Shown: one piece after another, positions 44,624 through 56,824 of the stretch
Position numbering within the stretch: position 1 is the stretch's first letter
How the letters are laid out: every line of letters starts with the position of its first letter
NCBI GenBank assembly: GCA_012931725.1
Contig: CM022946.1
Span: 72,339,269 to 72,403,268 of the forward strand
Length of the DNA: 64,000 nt
Source: Litsea cubeba
Lineage: Eukaryota; Streptophyta; Magnoliopsida; Laurales; Lauraceae
Reading direction: 5' to 3'
The notes under the pieces: generated by a model
Databases searched by the model: none
Seen by the model: the letters and a program-made list of their open reading frames with translations, nothing else
What the model was told of the DNA's origin: nothing
Translations under genes and position numbers: made by a program

Positions 44624-47600
44624 TGTAAGATCCCGACCCCAATCCTTTTGTTTAGCATTGTTTTAATCGTGGTTTAACTTTTTAAGCGAGATTTGATTTA
44701 GTTTGACCGCGTATTTGAGTTTGACCGGATTTTTTCCTTGCCTTGGAGATTTTGTAGACCGTTGACTTTAGTTTGACCCGGTCCTTAGGATTTGTATTTT
44801 TATGGGAAATTACTTCGGATTTCTAAAAATTCTGAATTTGGTGTATTTTGACTTATTTTATGAAGTTTAACAACTTTGATGTTTTGATCATTTTGATTTG
44901 ATACTCAAAAATCACGTTTTTCGAGGAAAATGGGCAAAAATGACATTTTCACTAAATCTGTCCATGAATTTCGAAAATTTCAGAAATTGGGGAAAGTATA
45001 CTTTTTGGAAAGTAGATATTTCGCCGATCGTTTTTGTCTTCTTCGTCGTTTTCGTTCGGGGCCCGCAAATGCCATTTTCAGCCTTGTGAAGAATGGGACC
45101 CACAAAACCCATCTCTTAAGAAGAGGAACTCTCTTCCTCTTCCTTCATTTCCTTCTTGCACGGTTTTGAGCAAGGGTTTTTCCCCTCTCCTCCCTCACTC
45201 TCTCTCTCATCTGAAACTCTCATTTGGTGGAGTCCTCTTGGAAGATTGATCTCCCCAAGTTCTTCCTCATCTCTCAAGCTTTCCAAAGACCCTATTTTCA
45301 AGATTTTTGGGCTAGAGCAAGGCTCTCATCTAAGCTCTTCTTCCTTGTTAGGATTTCTCAAGGTTTGCAATGGCTTTCTAAACTTTAGACCTTTGTTCTC
45401 CTTTTCATTTAGAGTGTTTTCATCACTCATGCAATGGGTTGTCATGGAGATTTGCAATGATTGGTTTTCTAGGGTTTCTTTTGAGCCATTATGGGGGTTT
45501 TATGATTTTGGAGCTTGAGGCCATTAGAAGACTTTCATGGAGTGTTTTTACATCTTCTCTTGACTCAAGGCAAGTGAATTTTCAATTAATATGATGTTTG
45601 TAGGTTTTTTTGTTTGGTTCCATGGTTTTCCTCATGTTGTTCTAATCCTTTATTAATTATGGATTTATTTTGAATGAATGGAGTAATGTTATGTTGATTC
45701 CCACTTAGTTTGCTATTGTACAATGAGTTGGGAGTTTGGCTTTCACTTTGTTCATCTTGTAAAATTAGTCCTCTTTATGTTAAGTATGGGGTTCAATGAA
45801 AGGGAGAAACTTTGCTTTGAAAAGTATTGTGTTTGGGCTAATTAGAATGGTTGTGAATGGTGATTGATGAGTTTGGAAGGTCAAGGAAGGGCCCAAAGGA
45901 TCTAGGAAACTTGTATGGAAGATTGGAAATGGAAAAGGATCAAGAAAATCAGAAAAAAATGCAAAGGAAGGAAGTTGTCTGCACTCGGGCCGGACTGGGC
46001 AGGCCCAGTCCGCTCGAGCGACCCACTGGGTCGCTCGAGCGGACCAGGCACTGTCTGGGTCCGCCCGAGCGACCCACTGGGTCGCTCGAGCGACCCAGCT
46101 TCTGTCTGGGTCCGCTCGAGCGGGCCTGGGTCCGCTCGAGCGAGCCCAGCTCAGTCTGGGTCTGGTTTGGGTCCGTTTATGGATCAGTTTTGGGCCTGTT
46201 CTTTGGGACTTCTTTGGGCTTGTCTTTGGGCCTGTTTCAAGTTTAGTTTTGGGTTATTTTAAAACTGTTTATTGGGCCATTTCAGATCTGATGTTGGGTC
46301 ATCTTTGGGCCTGACATTTGACTGTTTTTAATGACTGTTAGTGGACTGTTTTAGAATTTGGTTGGTGGGCCTGTTTTATAGTTAGCTTGGATTGGTTTTA
46401 AAACTTGTTCCTTGGGCCTGATTAAAAATCAGTTTTTGGGCTGTTTAAAAATCAGTTTGTGGGCCTGATTCAAATCAGTTTTGGGTCGTTTTTAAGATCA
46501 GTTGTGGACTGTTTTAAGACTTGTTTTGTGGGCAATTCAAGTTCAGTTTTGGGTTGTTTTAAACATATGTTTTGTGGGCCAATCAATGTTTAGCTTTGGG
46601 CTGTTTTTGAAATGTGTTTTGTGGGCCAATCAAGCTTAGTGTTTGGACTGTTTTAATAATGGTTTAGGCCTTGTTTAAAAAGGGATATTTTGAGCTAAAT
46701 AAGTAGGCTATTTTGGACTTGAATTAAGGCCAGCTATGGGCCTGTTTTGAAGAGTTTTGACATTACTTTGACACTTGGAAATTTGTGAAATGGGAATGGG
46801 ACCAATGAGAGAATGAAAGTATGTAAAATTATCCGGGAATCGTCTGAGTCTCAATGCGCACTCTATCATTTAAATATCATGGATTTTCATTGGCATCAAA
46901 CGCGCTCTTTACTAATCAATGTTTAAATGATAGTTGTGCATTGAGATGGTTCCTTGGTAAATCATTAAGTCATCCTACATAATTCCATTCCATTTCAAGT
47001 CAGAAAAATGTATTTGTATTGGTATTAGTATTTGTATTTGTTTTCTTTGGTGAACTAATTTAAATAGCATCGATGATTTGTTATAAAATCATGTGTCTTC
47101 CCATGTTCGAAAGGGTTGCTCGTATGATTTTATACAAATCACCTCGATGCGTATTTGAACGGTTTACCATAGATGTTCGTATGTTTTCTCCGATTCGATT
47201 TGAAAAGAGATTTGGAGTATGTTCGTCACATTCGGGATTTCTTCGATGAGATTATTGTTTTGATAAGACTCGTATTTGAAAATAAAACCCTCGAGGCAAG
47301 ACTGGGCCAGAGCTATGTGGTGCGAGCCCATGAGCCAAAGAGGCTATGACTTCGAAAACAAAAACCCTGAGGCAAGACGGGGCCAGAGCTATGTGGTGCG
47401 AGCCCCTGAGCCAAAGGGATTAGTATTATGTTAGATTTGTATCTGTTTGAGTTTGAAAACTAAAGGCACCACTAGGCTTAGGTCACCTTGTCGGGCTGAT
47501 CACCCGGCTTGGGATCTTTACTCTGTCCGCCAGCTGCAGCTTGGATTCCGTCTGTACCGACCATGGCAACGGTAATGATCTGCCGGTCCCATTTGTATGG

Positions 47601-48595
47601 CTACGGTTCTGATCCTCTGTTTAGTACCACGTTTAGTGGCTACGCTCTGTTTGCTCTTATTACTTCGGTGATAGGAGGATTTAGCTATTTGTGGTCGCCT
47701 AGGTTTTATCCGCGTATTACTTTAGTTTATGATTATTGTCGGTTATGCTTTCTATGCTTTGATTTGTTTAATGTTTACGATATCGACCTTTACCGTATTG
47801 TTTCTACTATTCAGTTTTTAAATGTATTTCCAATTATTAAATGCTTTGCTTAGGTGGTCATCTTTCGAGACATTTATGCTTTAGAGACTGTTCGTTTATT
47901 GCTTTGACATTCATGTTCGGTCTTTCGATCGTCTTATCGTGATTTATGGTCATTATTGTTTAGACTCTTCATTTGGTTTTACGATGATTTCGTCAGGTTT
48001 TATGTATGTTCCTTTTGTTCATATTATTTGTTTATTTACTTGCCAGACCGTCGTGTCTGACCCATTTTGTTTGGTGCCAGTTTCTTCGCTTTTCTGTTCG
48101 TAGGTGTTTGATCAGAGGAGGCGGTGGGACCGCCGGTCTACGTGAGAGGCTGCCAGTTGATATCATTTAGATGTCAAGTTCGGCACCGGAGTTCGTATCA
48201 ATCTTTGAGGGTAGTATTCTGTTTAGTTGGTTATATTTGTATGGCTTGATAGCCTTTTTATTTGGGTTGTAATTAAGACACTTGTTAATTGAAATTTGAA
48301 TATGGGAAATAATAGATTTGTTACTATCAGCTCAGTGTGTTGTGAGTTATGATTTATGCCAGTCTGTGATTGATGGCTTGTGATATTGGTTGAGTGCGAC
48401 GCGGAACCCGATGGCCACGGATTCCGGGTCGTAACACCATGTTTAGCTTCCGCGAAAAATATACTCTGATTGTGTTGGCATGTGATTATCCTCATTCACG
48501 CGGATCTTGGGAACATATCAAAAAGTTTCAAATTTATCCCAAAATTTCGCACCCCGAGATCGGTTCGCTGCAGGTCCCGGTTTCGGGGCGTGACA
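44624..48595 (+). repeat. 5' LTR of LARD-like element
   Basis: Runs from TGTAAGATCCCGACCCC to TTTCGGGGCGTGACA. It contains the CGCTCGAGCG cluster (45990-46145), the degenerate GGGCC...TTTTAAAA array (46170-46760) and a 65-bp duplication around 47290-47430 (GGGCCAGAGCTATGTGGTGC twice). Confidence 0.9.
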
Positions 48596-48599
48596 GGTT

Positions 48600-48611
48600 T
48601 GGTATCAGAGC
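48600..48611 (+). promoter_or_regulatory. Primer binding site, tRNA-iMet type
   Basis: TGGTATCAGAGC four bases after the LTR end. Confidence 0.85.
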
Positions 48612-50655
48612 TGGTTAGTTTCTAGGAAATAAAATACTCTAGAGACATTAAGACGTGTGGTGAGGATTCGTTAGATTGTGTCGATTTGTTTTCTCGTGTC
48701 TTTGTTTCGTTGGATTTGAGTCGGATTTTCTTTCAGTTCGGGAGATTTTGCTCGTCTTTTCTTTTAGTTCTGTTGTTAGGAGATTTGGACGGCCAAATTT
48801 CCTCCTTAGTGGCGGAGAATTTAAAATCTCCATACTCTTGTCTAGTGTCTTTTGTCTATGCTTGTGTCGGAGACTGAGAACCTCGTGGATTTAGTAAGTT
48901 GTTTTCGGAGAACATCAGCAGACTTTCAGCCTTCAGCATCTTCAATGTGGTTATTGAGAGGAGACTTGTGCATTTGCCCGTCAGAGTAGGACCTGAGCAG
49001 TATTTGAAGACCCCCTTTCAGCTAATTGGAGATCGTCATGCAGCGTACCAAGGTAAGTAAATGTGGAATTTTGGGGGAACTCAGACTATCTTTCCGAGAT
49101 GAAGGACTGCAAAAAGGATGGTTTTGGTTGAGAATTTTGGTGACTCGTAGCGTAGCCGGTGTAGTTGATTCAGCAAGGGAGTACCTCGGTGGTTTGGATG
49201 TTCATTTCTCATTTAAAATGATTTTCTTGATGTTTTCACCTTTGATATGTTTTCATTAATATCTATGGTTTATCCTCGTAATGTTTAAAAATGGATTTAT
49301 GTTTCTTCTTTGAGGCTTATTTTGAAATAAAACTATGTTATTATACTCTTTTCATGAGTCACATGATTTTGTTTTCAAGATTGGTCTTTAAAAGCATGTA
49401 ACTCAAAATTGTGTTTCTTTCTCAAAGAGTAGTGTGAGATTTCTATTTCATTGAGTTGTTTTCTTTGGCTATGTAAAATGAAATTTCTTAAAGGTTTTTG
49501 TGTTTAGATTTTATGTAGATTTCCTACAATTGTCTTAACGCTCAACTTTATTTAGATTTCCGCAAGATTTTTATAAACAAATGAGTTAGTTTTCAATAAG
49601 ATTTAGTGTTTAATTAACACTCAGATTTTGACAAAGTTTAATGTATAGTCATACTATATGAATTTGATTTATTTTTGAAAATCCTAATTCGAAATTGTTG
49701 AGAATTTCAAGGATTTGTTGAGTCATGAAAACATGAATTTCAAAATGAATAATGTAGTTTCATACTCAAACTTTGATAAATTTTATTTATTAAGCTTTAC
49801 TTGGCAAATTGGAGGTTCGGTTTCTACTATATTTTAAGATGATAAAAATTTAGCTAAGTAATTATTTTAGTCAATATGTTTCCAATTGTAAGATTTGTTT
49901 TTGCATTGAATGGAGTGAGTAGTAATAGCCTTTGGTTGGAGTTCAGAGGTGTTTGAAGTGGGAAGTTGATGGATGTCAGAACGTATACTGGTTCAGTTGG
50001 AGACAAAGTTAGATGTATGAGAGGTATCAGGTAAAGGATTAGGAGCAGCAAGTAGATAAAGATCAGATGTGGGCAAGATTTCAGAGTGCATCACAGAAAG
50101 GTTAAAATTTGGAGTTGTGATTTCAGAATGAAGAAGGAATGACAATGTTCTTAGAAGCCAGAGTCTGAATGGTACAGTGTAAGTAGGTATATGGAATTCC
50201 AGAATTTTCGGGATGAAGATTTTTCGGTGAAAACATGTTTACGATCACACCTTCATACAAGCGTCAAGAGCACCGTGTATAGCTTTGAAGGACTTAAGCC
50301 ACAGAATTCCAAAGTGATCGAAAGAGGCAGAAATTGCAGTTTCTTGGACTGACAGTGAATGATGAGACAAGTAAAGGAAATGATTTAGTGCTGGAACGAC
50401 AGATGACACCACGGATACTTAGGAGGATTGTTGAATTCTAGTTTGGGCAGAAAAGCATGTTTTGGGCAGATATGTGCAAACAGTGTGAAGCCTTCAACCG
50501 AATCAGGACATGATTGACCGTGCATCTCAACGTCGGATTTGATAAGAGGTTGTCTCAGTCACCAAGGTCTAGCATAGGGTGTCAGTGTTTTCGTTTGTCT
50601 TTTTGGGTTTTCGACTTCGATTTGGTTTAAGCCATTTGGAGGACCAAATGGATTC

Positions 50656-50669
50656 TAAGGGGGGGAGGA
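50656..50669 (+). promoter_or_regulatory. Polypurine tract
   Basis: TAAGGGGGGGAGGA directly before the 3' LTR start TGTAAGATCCC. Confidence 0.8.
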
Positions 50670-51285
50670 TGTAAGATCCCGACCCCAATCCTTTTGTTTA
50701 GCATTGTTTTAATCGTGGTTTAACTTTTTAAGCGAGATTTGATTTAGTTTGACCGCGTATTTGAGTTTGACCGGATTTTTTCCTTGCCTTGGAGATTTTG
50801 TAGACCGTTGACTTTAGTTTGACCCGGTCCTTAGGATTTGTATTTTTATGGGAAATTACTTCGGATTTCTAAAAATTCTGAATTTGGTGTATTTTGACTT
50901 ATTTTATGAAGTTTAACAACTTTGATGTTTTGATCATTTTGATTTGATACTCAAAAATCACGTTTTTCGAGGAAAATGGGCAAAAATGACATTTTCACTA
51001 AATCTGTCCATGAATTTCGAAAATTTCAGAAATTGGGGAAAGTATACTTTTTGGAAAGTAGATATTTCGCCGATCATTTTTGTCTTCTTCGTCGTTTTCG
51101 TTCGGGGCCCGCAAATGCCATTTTCAGCCTTGTGAAGAATGGGACCCACAAAACCCATCTCTTAAGAAGAGGAACTCTCTTCCTCTTCCTTCATTTCCTT
51201 CTTGCACGGTTTTGAGCAAGGGTTTTTCCCCTCTCCTCCCTCACTCTCTCTCTCATCTGAAACTCTCATTTGGTGGAGTCCTCTT
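50670..51285 (+). repeat. Truncated 3' LTR of LARD-like element
   Basis: Matches 44624-45239 with a single difference noticed (GATCG versus GATCA, near 45030 / 51076). It ends within CCTCTT, where gag sequence resumes. Confidence 0.85.
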
Positions 51286-53695
51286 TGATTGGTACTCCAC
51301 TTTGCCGGAGGACTCCATCCAAAACTAGGCCATGCTAAAGACACGCTTCCTGACTCACTTCAAAGGTGAGGATCATCCCGCTACTATGGCTCAGCTTTGC
51401 AGCCTGAAACAGGGGGAGAATGAGTCAACAGACGACTTCATTCATAAGTGGAAAGCAATGGCATACAAATGCTCTAATGTATTGCCACAAGCGTCGCTAG
51501 TCGACATCTGCCGAAGCAACATGAGAGTTAGAATCCGCTCCATGATCATCGACAACAAATCAAAGAACCTGGGAGAACTCCTAGAAGCTTCCATGGAAGC
51601 TGAAACGGTGATCAAAGACCTCAATAGTCAGAAATCATCAAGAAAAGAGCCAACCGCGATTGGAACCTCAAAACCAAAGCAAAAAGAAGTCCTCAATGTG
51701 CAAACCAAGTCAGCTCCTTAGCCACCAAAGAAAATTGAAAAAAAACTGTAGGTAAAAGACCCGACTCTCTGATGCTTTCAAAGAGCGAGTAGAAAAGAAA
51801 TACCCGTTCGATGAAGATGTTGATGAAATCTTTCGGGGCTCTCGTGGGAAACGGCAAGCTCACTTTGCCTGAACCCAAAAGACCGGGTGATGTTGGCAAA
51901 ACCAACGATCCTCGGTACTGTCCATACCACCAGATGATCTCGCATCATCTCAATCAATGCTTCGTTATGAGGGAGAAAATAAATTAGACGTGGAGAAACA
52001 AAGTCATCACCTTTGACAAAAACTATGGGTCTGCCTCCGTCAAAATTTTGTCATGTGGACAAACACCAAAATCACCAAAGAAAAAGATCACTACTTCCTT
52101 CAAGGTGATAAATAGAATCCAAGCGTCCGAAGAACTGGTTCCTTACCCGACACCAGACGGACAACCCATATGGGTACATCCCGATCTCCTGGAAGATGAA
52201 AATTGGGAAATCGTGAAAACAAAGCCTACAACTCAACAGCGAAGGCAAGCTAGGAAACATTTCCTCAAGCTTAAATGGCAAGCGAAGACCCAGCCAAAAC
52301 AAGAAATCCAAGAAAAGGTAGAGGCTTCCTCTACCGCTTCGCTGGAAGCAATAAAAACGTCCCTTCCAAAGACTTCAAAGGGGGAAAGAAAATTCACTCT
52401 CAGTGATTTCATGCCACCTCAATTCAAAGAAAAAGCCACGCAAGGGGCATCATACTCTTGTAATTCGGTAGTTGGATTCTCCATTGATGGATACGAGTCC
52501 AGCGACACCGATGATGGATTCGAATCCAACTACACCGTCGAGTGGGAGGAGTTCCTTGAAACAGGAGAATATCTCTCCGATGAAGAATGGGTTCCTGAAA
52601 CTCACCTTATTCCAGTAATCTGGTATAACCCCTTATAGCCACAAGGATCCTGGTCTGATGATGAAGAAGACCAAGAGGATGTACAAGAAATTGTTGTTGA
52701 CCCAGCACCCATCATTGCTCCAATAGAAATCAACCATGTTGAACCACGAAGAGCAGACAAAGAAGAAGATTTGGCTCCCATGCCTGATCTTGAAGAATAT
52801 ACAAGGATCTTGCAGCATCTCGCGCTAGAACAAGAGCAAGACCGCGTCAACGAGCCTCCTCGCAATCCCGTGCCTGAAGTCCCTGAAGACCATCAGGTAC
52901 ATCCTCCCTTAACTCCGGAAAATGGAGAAAATTGCTAGATAGACGATCCTCTTACATCCGAGAATGAGTCTGACTCCGATCAGGCAACGTCTCCTGTCAG
53001 AGCTTCCTGTAATGTGATAATTTGGGATTATAGCTCTTCCGAAGCATCGTCTGATGAGATCACTTACACTTCGACGACGCCTAGCAATGTATCCTCTGGA
53101 GCCACCTCATCTCACGTGACTTTCACTGAGACGGCACCCTCTCAGGTTTCTTCTCCTGAGACTGTGACATCAGAGCTCACACCCTTCCTGACTGAAGAAT
53201 CCCTAGCTATTGATGCTTGGGACGATAAATTGGTCAACGAAGAAGAAAGGTTGCTGAATACTGTTCAGGACTTGTTCCCGAAAAATGCTCCATGCAACAC
53301 AATCACTGAGAATGGTAACTCTGCTGCAGATACATCCTCAGCAAATGAAAAATGATAGCCTCTTGATCCTGAAGATAATCTTCCAAATGAAGATTCTTCT
53401 CAAGAAGCTCTCGAAGTTGGTAAAGGCACCCACTCTGGCCGGGATACCACAAGAATTACAACCAATCTTCCTTTGCTTATGTAAATCCCTCGGGAAAAGA
53501 TGCTGTAAGCTCCCCCAGTGGCAACCATGATGAACATGCAGGCCCAAAGGAGGCTTTCAAGTATGACTTGATTGAACACTTCAAGCACATACCCGCACGC
53601 ACATCCTAGACTTATTACGAATGTCTCCGCGCACTCGTGATAATCTCATTTTAGAATTACAGAACCTGAATGAGGATGTCGACAAACATGCCCCG
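51286..53695 (+). pseudogene. Element A gag C-terminal part and acidic linker
   Basis: Matches B 59283-61695. The gag domain continues with HFKGEDHPATMAQL and NESTDDFIHKWKAMAYKCS. A later frame (52048-52638) reads the VPYPTPDGQPIWVHPDLLED block and an acidic stretch; 53014-53355 is Ser/Thr/Glu-rich. In-frame stops and shifts occur near 51315, 51721, 52638, 52938 and 53355. At 51700 A keeps a frame that B has lost, and the reverse holds elsewhere, so the two copies decayed separately. It ends at CCCCG (53691-53695), where element B begins. Confidence 0.75.
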
Positions 53696-55146
53696 TGTTG
53701 ACACCAAAAATGTCACTTTGCCTCTTCAAGATCCAAAGAGCTACATGAAGCCGCAACCTGCCATAAATAGGCAATGCTGCTTCCAAAAATCAAATCTTGT
53801 CAGAATCAAACAAAAACTGCAAGATTCTTCCAGACAGCCAAAAGAGGAGTACACAAGAAGTTTCGGGCCATTTCAAAATCATTTGGCCTAACTTCGCTTC
53901 TCCGACAGCCGAAAAGGAGCTCTCGGCGGCAAAGCTCTCCGAGACCATGGTTTCCAAGACAGAATCTATGGATCATCTTAAAATGACTCCAATAGGTTCC
54001 CTGTCAAATTTCAAGTCAATCGGACATCGGTTGACCGCACATCAAACCGCGACATCTTCATCGCGATAAAAAGCAAGTCTACTGGTGATAGGACCCCAAA
54101 CGGCTTCAAAACTCAAACAAAAGCTTATGGTTGGTCTTATTTATTGCTCAGGAGGCTTCACACAAAATTTCAGGTCATTCCGACATCGTTTGACCCAGTT
54201 TCAGCTTCTGACGGAAAATCGGCAGCTCTGCGCGACAAAGTCTTCGGCTTTCTCAGGAAATTGGAGACTTTGCAAAATAAAATGCAAGGATTCTCATCAG
54301 GTTTCCTACAAAGAAATTAGGCCAATAAATGGTCAAAATGTCAAGGAAAAGTACAGGAGAAAAAAGAATCGAAAAACAGCAAAAACGGACGCAAAACGGG
54401 ACACGAAAGGGGGAAAACCCCCCCAGGGTCGCAGACCCCTGCGACCCTGGGACAGGGTCGCCGGCGACCTTGGAACCCGAGGTCGCCGGGAAAGCCCCGG
54501 AAACCCCGGTTTTCACCGTTTTTTCGCGATTCGAGGAGCCCAGCCTCTGGTACTTTCCAAAATTCATGCTTTTGAGACACCAAGTCCTCTGACATCCGTC
54601 CAAAACATGGGTCAATCATCAAAAGTATCAAAGACAATATTGATCGCCACCCGGTCAACCAAAAAAGTGTGCTTTCTACCCGACCGATCGAGAAATCGAC
54701 AGGACAGATGGCACCGACCCGCTGTTGGCAACAAACACCTGAAATTACATGGTCATCTGATGTCGATCTACATGAAGATCCATCGATGATCATCGACAGA
54801 AGAATTCCAAAAGACGTGGCACGGCCCGCGACTCTTCAGCTGCTCGGCGACCACTTAATGCGATTAATTGACTAGCTTTATTACAGTCATTAATCCATTT
54901 CTTTGGACGGCCCAATCAGAAGCAAGCATTCGGGAGTTACAAGTCAAGAGATTCATGGCATTTAACCCATGAAACTCCTCCCATCATGGCGATTAAAAGC
55001 GATTAAATGCCCTCAATCTCCTCCGGCCAATCAGAAGCCAAGAAAAAGGAGTTACAAAATAAACAATTCAATTTTGTAACTCCTCCCATTATGCGGCTTA
55101 ATGACAATAAAAGCCCATAAACCCACCTAAAAGGCTACCTAAAAGC

Positions 55147-55156
55147 CTATAAATAG
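55147..55156 (+). promoter_or_regulatory. TATA box of element B LTR
   Basis: CTATAAATAG, the likely start-site signal for the genomic transcript. Confidence 0.6.
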
Positions 55157-55295
55157 GAGAGCTCTCCAAGAAGAAAGGACATCAGAAAAATCAGAAAGAT
55201 CATCGACAGCAGACAGAAAAATCAGAAATCCAGAGAAAGGAAAAAGAGAGAAAACTCTGCGGAAGTTCTACACCGGCCACCGCAACAAGGTGACA

Positions 55296-55340
55296 AAAGT
55301 CCCTTGGGGGGTACCCCCCCCCCCCCCCAAGGTCCTTGCC
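55296..55340. repeat. CCTTGGGG/CCCCAAGG hairpin with poly-C run
   Basis: CCCTTGGGGGGTA is followed by about 16 C and AAGG, a long GC hairpin roughly 150 bp past the TATA box. Element C has a near-perfect form at 36588-36615. Confidence 0.65.
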
Positions 55341-55667
55341 TTCTCCTCCTGCCTCCAATGGCTTAGATGTGGCTTTTCAGCCCGTCTACTCGGCTTTTTA
55401 TTGGATATAGGACCTCCTTTTGGTCTTTGTCTTCTAAAAACCCGAGGTTATAGCCAAGCCAAGCGAATCAATAGCATCCTCTGTTCTCATCTGCATGGAT
55501 GATGGCGAAGCCCACATATGGCTTGCGACCGTCAATCTAAACGAGTCCCCCACAATCTCCTGAGAAGTTAGATTCTCCTTTTCTTGCTTTTCATTGTAGT
55601 TTGTATTTTTTAAAAGAGACAAAAATCACAATTCTTGTCTTTTATTGTTGATAAGGATTGTAAATCA

Positions 55668-55748
55668 GCTATAAACGCCAAAATCGGCTATAAACGCCAA
55701 AAATCGGCTATAAACGCCAAAATCGGCTATAAATGCCAAAAAAATCGC
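55668..55748. repeat. GCTATAAACGCCAAAAATCG short tandem repeat (B)
   Basis: Four consecutive units of 19-22 bp. Confidence 0.85.
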
Positions 55749-56023
55749 CTTTCACGGCAAATCAAGAAAATGTCTCTTTTCTTAAATATATGTGCAATGG
55801 AAAACTTGAAAGAAGTTGATTTCCTTTTTACTTGCGAAGGTTGATCTCCGGATCACCACTTGCAATTCCAAGTAAAAATAGAAAATCTGGCACACCCACA
55901 AAAAAAGAAATGTTGATGCACGCCCCCTTCACCCCCCGGTTACGAAAGGGTCGGAACCAAACGGACTCCCACGTCCGCCGACCTCGGTAGGAACCCGGGC
56001 ATCGGGAGCGCGGTCCATCAAGC

Positions 56024-56041
56024 TGGCACACCCGGTGGGAC
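56024..56041 (+). promoter_or_regulatory. Primer site of element B
   Basis: TGGCACACCCGGTGGGAC. It resembles, but does not equal, the 3' end complement of tRNA-Lys as I know it; the primer tRNA is uncertain. Confidence 0.55.
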
Positions 56042-56622
56042 TCGTTTGTTTGAGAACACGATGCTAGAAATGAAATATTTGCATATCATATATTTTGCTC
56101 TATGCTCATATTTCTTTTCTCGATTCCTTGGCTACTTTATAATTGGTGGCCTATGTTGAATTCCGCAAAAAAAAATGAGATGAGATTCTTTGGAAATTTT
56201 TTTAATTCTTTGAATTTATTTCCACTCTTTCTCTTTTCAAAAAAAAAAAATTTTTAAACAAAAAAAAAATCAGATTTTTCATTTTTGGATTCAAAATTGT
56301 GAAACTTTGATCCTTTCCCTTCTGGGCACTGGCGCTCGCGGAAATCGCTGAGACCGTGTTCGGATCGGGGGTTGGGCCATTGTTTCTCTTCGATGAGTTC
56401 ATTAAAAATCTAAAAATATATATATATATATAAAAAAGTATAAAAAAAAAAATTTATTTTTAGATTTCTCAATTTGGATTCAAAATTGAGAAACCTTGAT
56501 CCGTTCCTATCGTTCATCGCGCTTGCAGAAATGTTGAGCCTGTTCGACTAAGGTTTTGGGCCATTGTTTCTCTTCGATGAATTCATAAAATAAAAAAAAA
56601 TATATATAAAAAAAAAAGACAT

Positions 56623-56824
56623 AGACCACTAAGGTTAAACCAACTGTGTTCTTTGATCATGGTTGATTCAAAGAAAAGCCTTGTCCAGAGTGTGGAGACA
56701 GCTTGACTGTTCTAGGCAAGGGTCCTCCAAACGGGTTCATTAAGTAATCCTACCCTTACCTGGGGGCAATTCTATCAATCAAGATTTCATAAGACCGAGT
56801 TAGGAGGCCTATGTGTACTCTCTC
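56623..56824 (+). other. Conserved 200-bp leader block (B)
   Basis: Counterpart of 40021-40220, with about nine substitutions and one indel. It is flanked by poly-A/T tracts (56580-56620 and 56830-57020). Confidence 0.6.

Larger units (their letters stand above)
48596..50669 (+). other. Non-coding internal region of LARD-like element
   Basis: Only short frames, none with gag or pol motifs. The region begins with the primer site and ends with the purine tract. Confidence 0.7.
44624..51285 (+). mobile_element. Non-coding LTR element with 4-kb LTRs (LARD-like)
   Basis: A full 5' LTR of 3972 bp (44624-48595), a Met-type primer site, a 2.07-kb internal region without coding sequence, a purine tract and the first 616 bp of the 3' LTR. 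The rest of the 3' LTR and about 94 bp of element A gag were removed by one deletion ending at 51285. The LTR family is that of the solo LTR at 30769-34811. Large non-coding LTR elements are called LARDs; this one must use enzymes from a relative, probably a Del/Tekay-type gypsy. Confidence 0.85.
38480..53695 (+). mobile_element. Tat/Ogre-type element A (host of three insertions)
   Basis: A is a plus-strand gypsy element whose 5' LTR is reduced to its last 513 bp. It has a long tandem-repeat leader (38993-41072) and a decayed gag-to-protease region. It is interrupted by a copia solo LTR (41967-44032), by a non-coding element with 4-kb LTRs (44624-51285) and finally by element B at 53696, a member of the same family. 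Aligning it with B shows each insertion point precisely. Nothing of its RT is in view; any remainder would lie beyond B. Confidence 0.85.
53696..56020 (+). repeat. 5' LTR of element B
   Basis: From TGTTGACACC to CGGTCCATCA, 2325 bp. The right limit is inferred from the primer-site candidate at 56024; an alternative limit is 55554 (TCCCCCACA). The 3' LTR is outside the window, so this could not be checked by comparison. Confidence 0.65.
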
